Source: DASSKW01 sp035690065 (GTDB taxonomy: Bacteria; Pseudomonadota; Gammaproteobacteria; Natronospirales; REEB76). Taken from it: a DNA stretch of 5,449 nucleotides. The stretch lies in assembly GCA_035690065.1 (NCBI GenBank), contig DASSKW010000048.1, positions 1-5,449 on the forward strand, in the 5' to 3' direction. Within the stretch, counting starts at the first letter, position 1. Each line of letters starts with the position of its first letter. Below, piece by piece: positions 5,431 to 5,449 of the stretch. Below the pieces are notes generated by a model that worked only from the letters and a program-made list of their open reading frames with translations, was not told the DNA's origin and did no database searches. The position numbers were made by a program, and so were the translations under genes.

Positions 5431-5449
5431 TAATCCCGGATCGGACCCG

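Noticed and set aside
1..5449. Mobile element, CRISPR array, tRNA, rRNA or defence system
   Set aside because: I saw no transposase or integrase, no evenly spaced repeats, no RNA-gene motifs, and nearly all the sequence is covered by recognisable housekeeping or signalling genes.

Overview
The window looks like ordinary chromosomal DNA from a moderately GC-rich gammaproteobacterium, or a close proteobacterial relative. This rests on remembered family resemblance only: the Fe-superoxide dismutase and the CGFS glutaredoxin are very close to E. coli SodB and Grx4 in their motifs, NadC is of the proteobacterial type, and a large membrane GGDEF-EAL protein is present. A free-living, possibly environmental or chemolithotrophic species would fit. 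I cannot name a genus. I see no insertion sequence, phage gene, CRISPR array, tRNA or rRNA.

Layout from left to right. Positions 1-461 (+) hold the 3' part of a hemerythrin-like (HHE) protein whose start lies outside the window. A GC-rich hairpin at 475-500 separates it from a convergent three-gene block on the minus strand and probably terminates transcription from both sides. Read in its own direction, that block is sodB (Fe-superoxide dismutase, 1829-1251), a small BON-domain lipoprotein (1215-877) and grxD (monothiol CGFS glutaredoxin, 835-512). The gaps are only 35 and 41 bases, so it is probably one operon. A divergent region of about 155 bases (1830-1984) carries candidate promoters. 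It is followed by nadC (quinolinate phosphoribosyltransferase, about 1985-2845, +). nadC ends only 8 bases from the end of a convergent minus-strand gene (5388-2854) that encodes an 844-residue protein with six predicted membrane segments, a GAF domain, GGDEF and EAL. The last 60 bases contain that gene's ribosome binding site and a perfect inverted repeat.

How the genes fit together. SodB removes superoxide, which attacks iron-sulfur clusters. GrxD-type glutaredoxins carry and traffic [2Fe-2S] clusters. The BON lipoprotein is probably an envelope-stress factor. Together they make a plausible iron and oxidative-stress unit. The neighbouring hemerythrin-like protein would bind non-heme iron and possibly O2, so it fits the theme, but it is transcribed separately and one of its expected ligand positions is altered. 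nadC makes nicotinate mononucleotide for NAD synthesis. The GGDEF-EAL protein keeps all the catalytic residues I could check for both making and degrading cyclic di-GMP, plus the inhibitory I-site.

I found no clearly new biological system. The points most worth a second look are the sodB/BON/grxD cluster, the altered helix-B ligand in the hemerythrin-like protein, the uncharacterised six-helix sensor on the cyclic di-GMP enzyme, and the unresolved nadC start.
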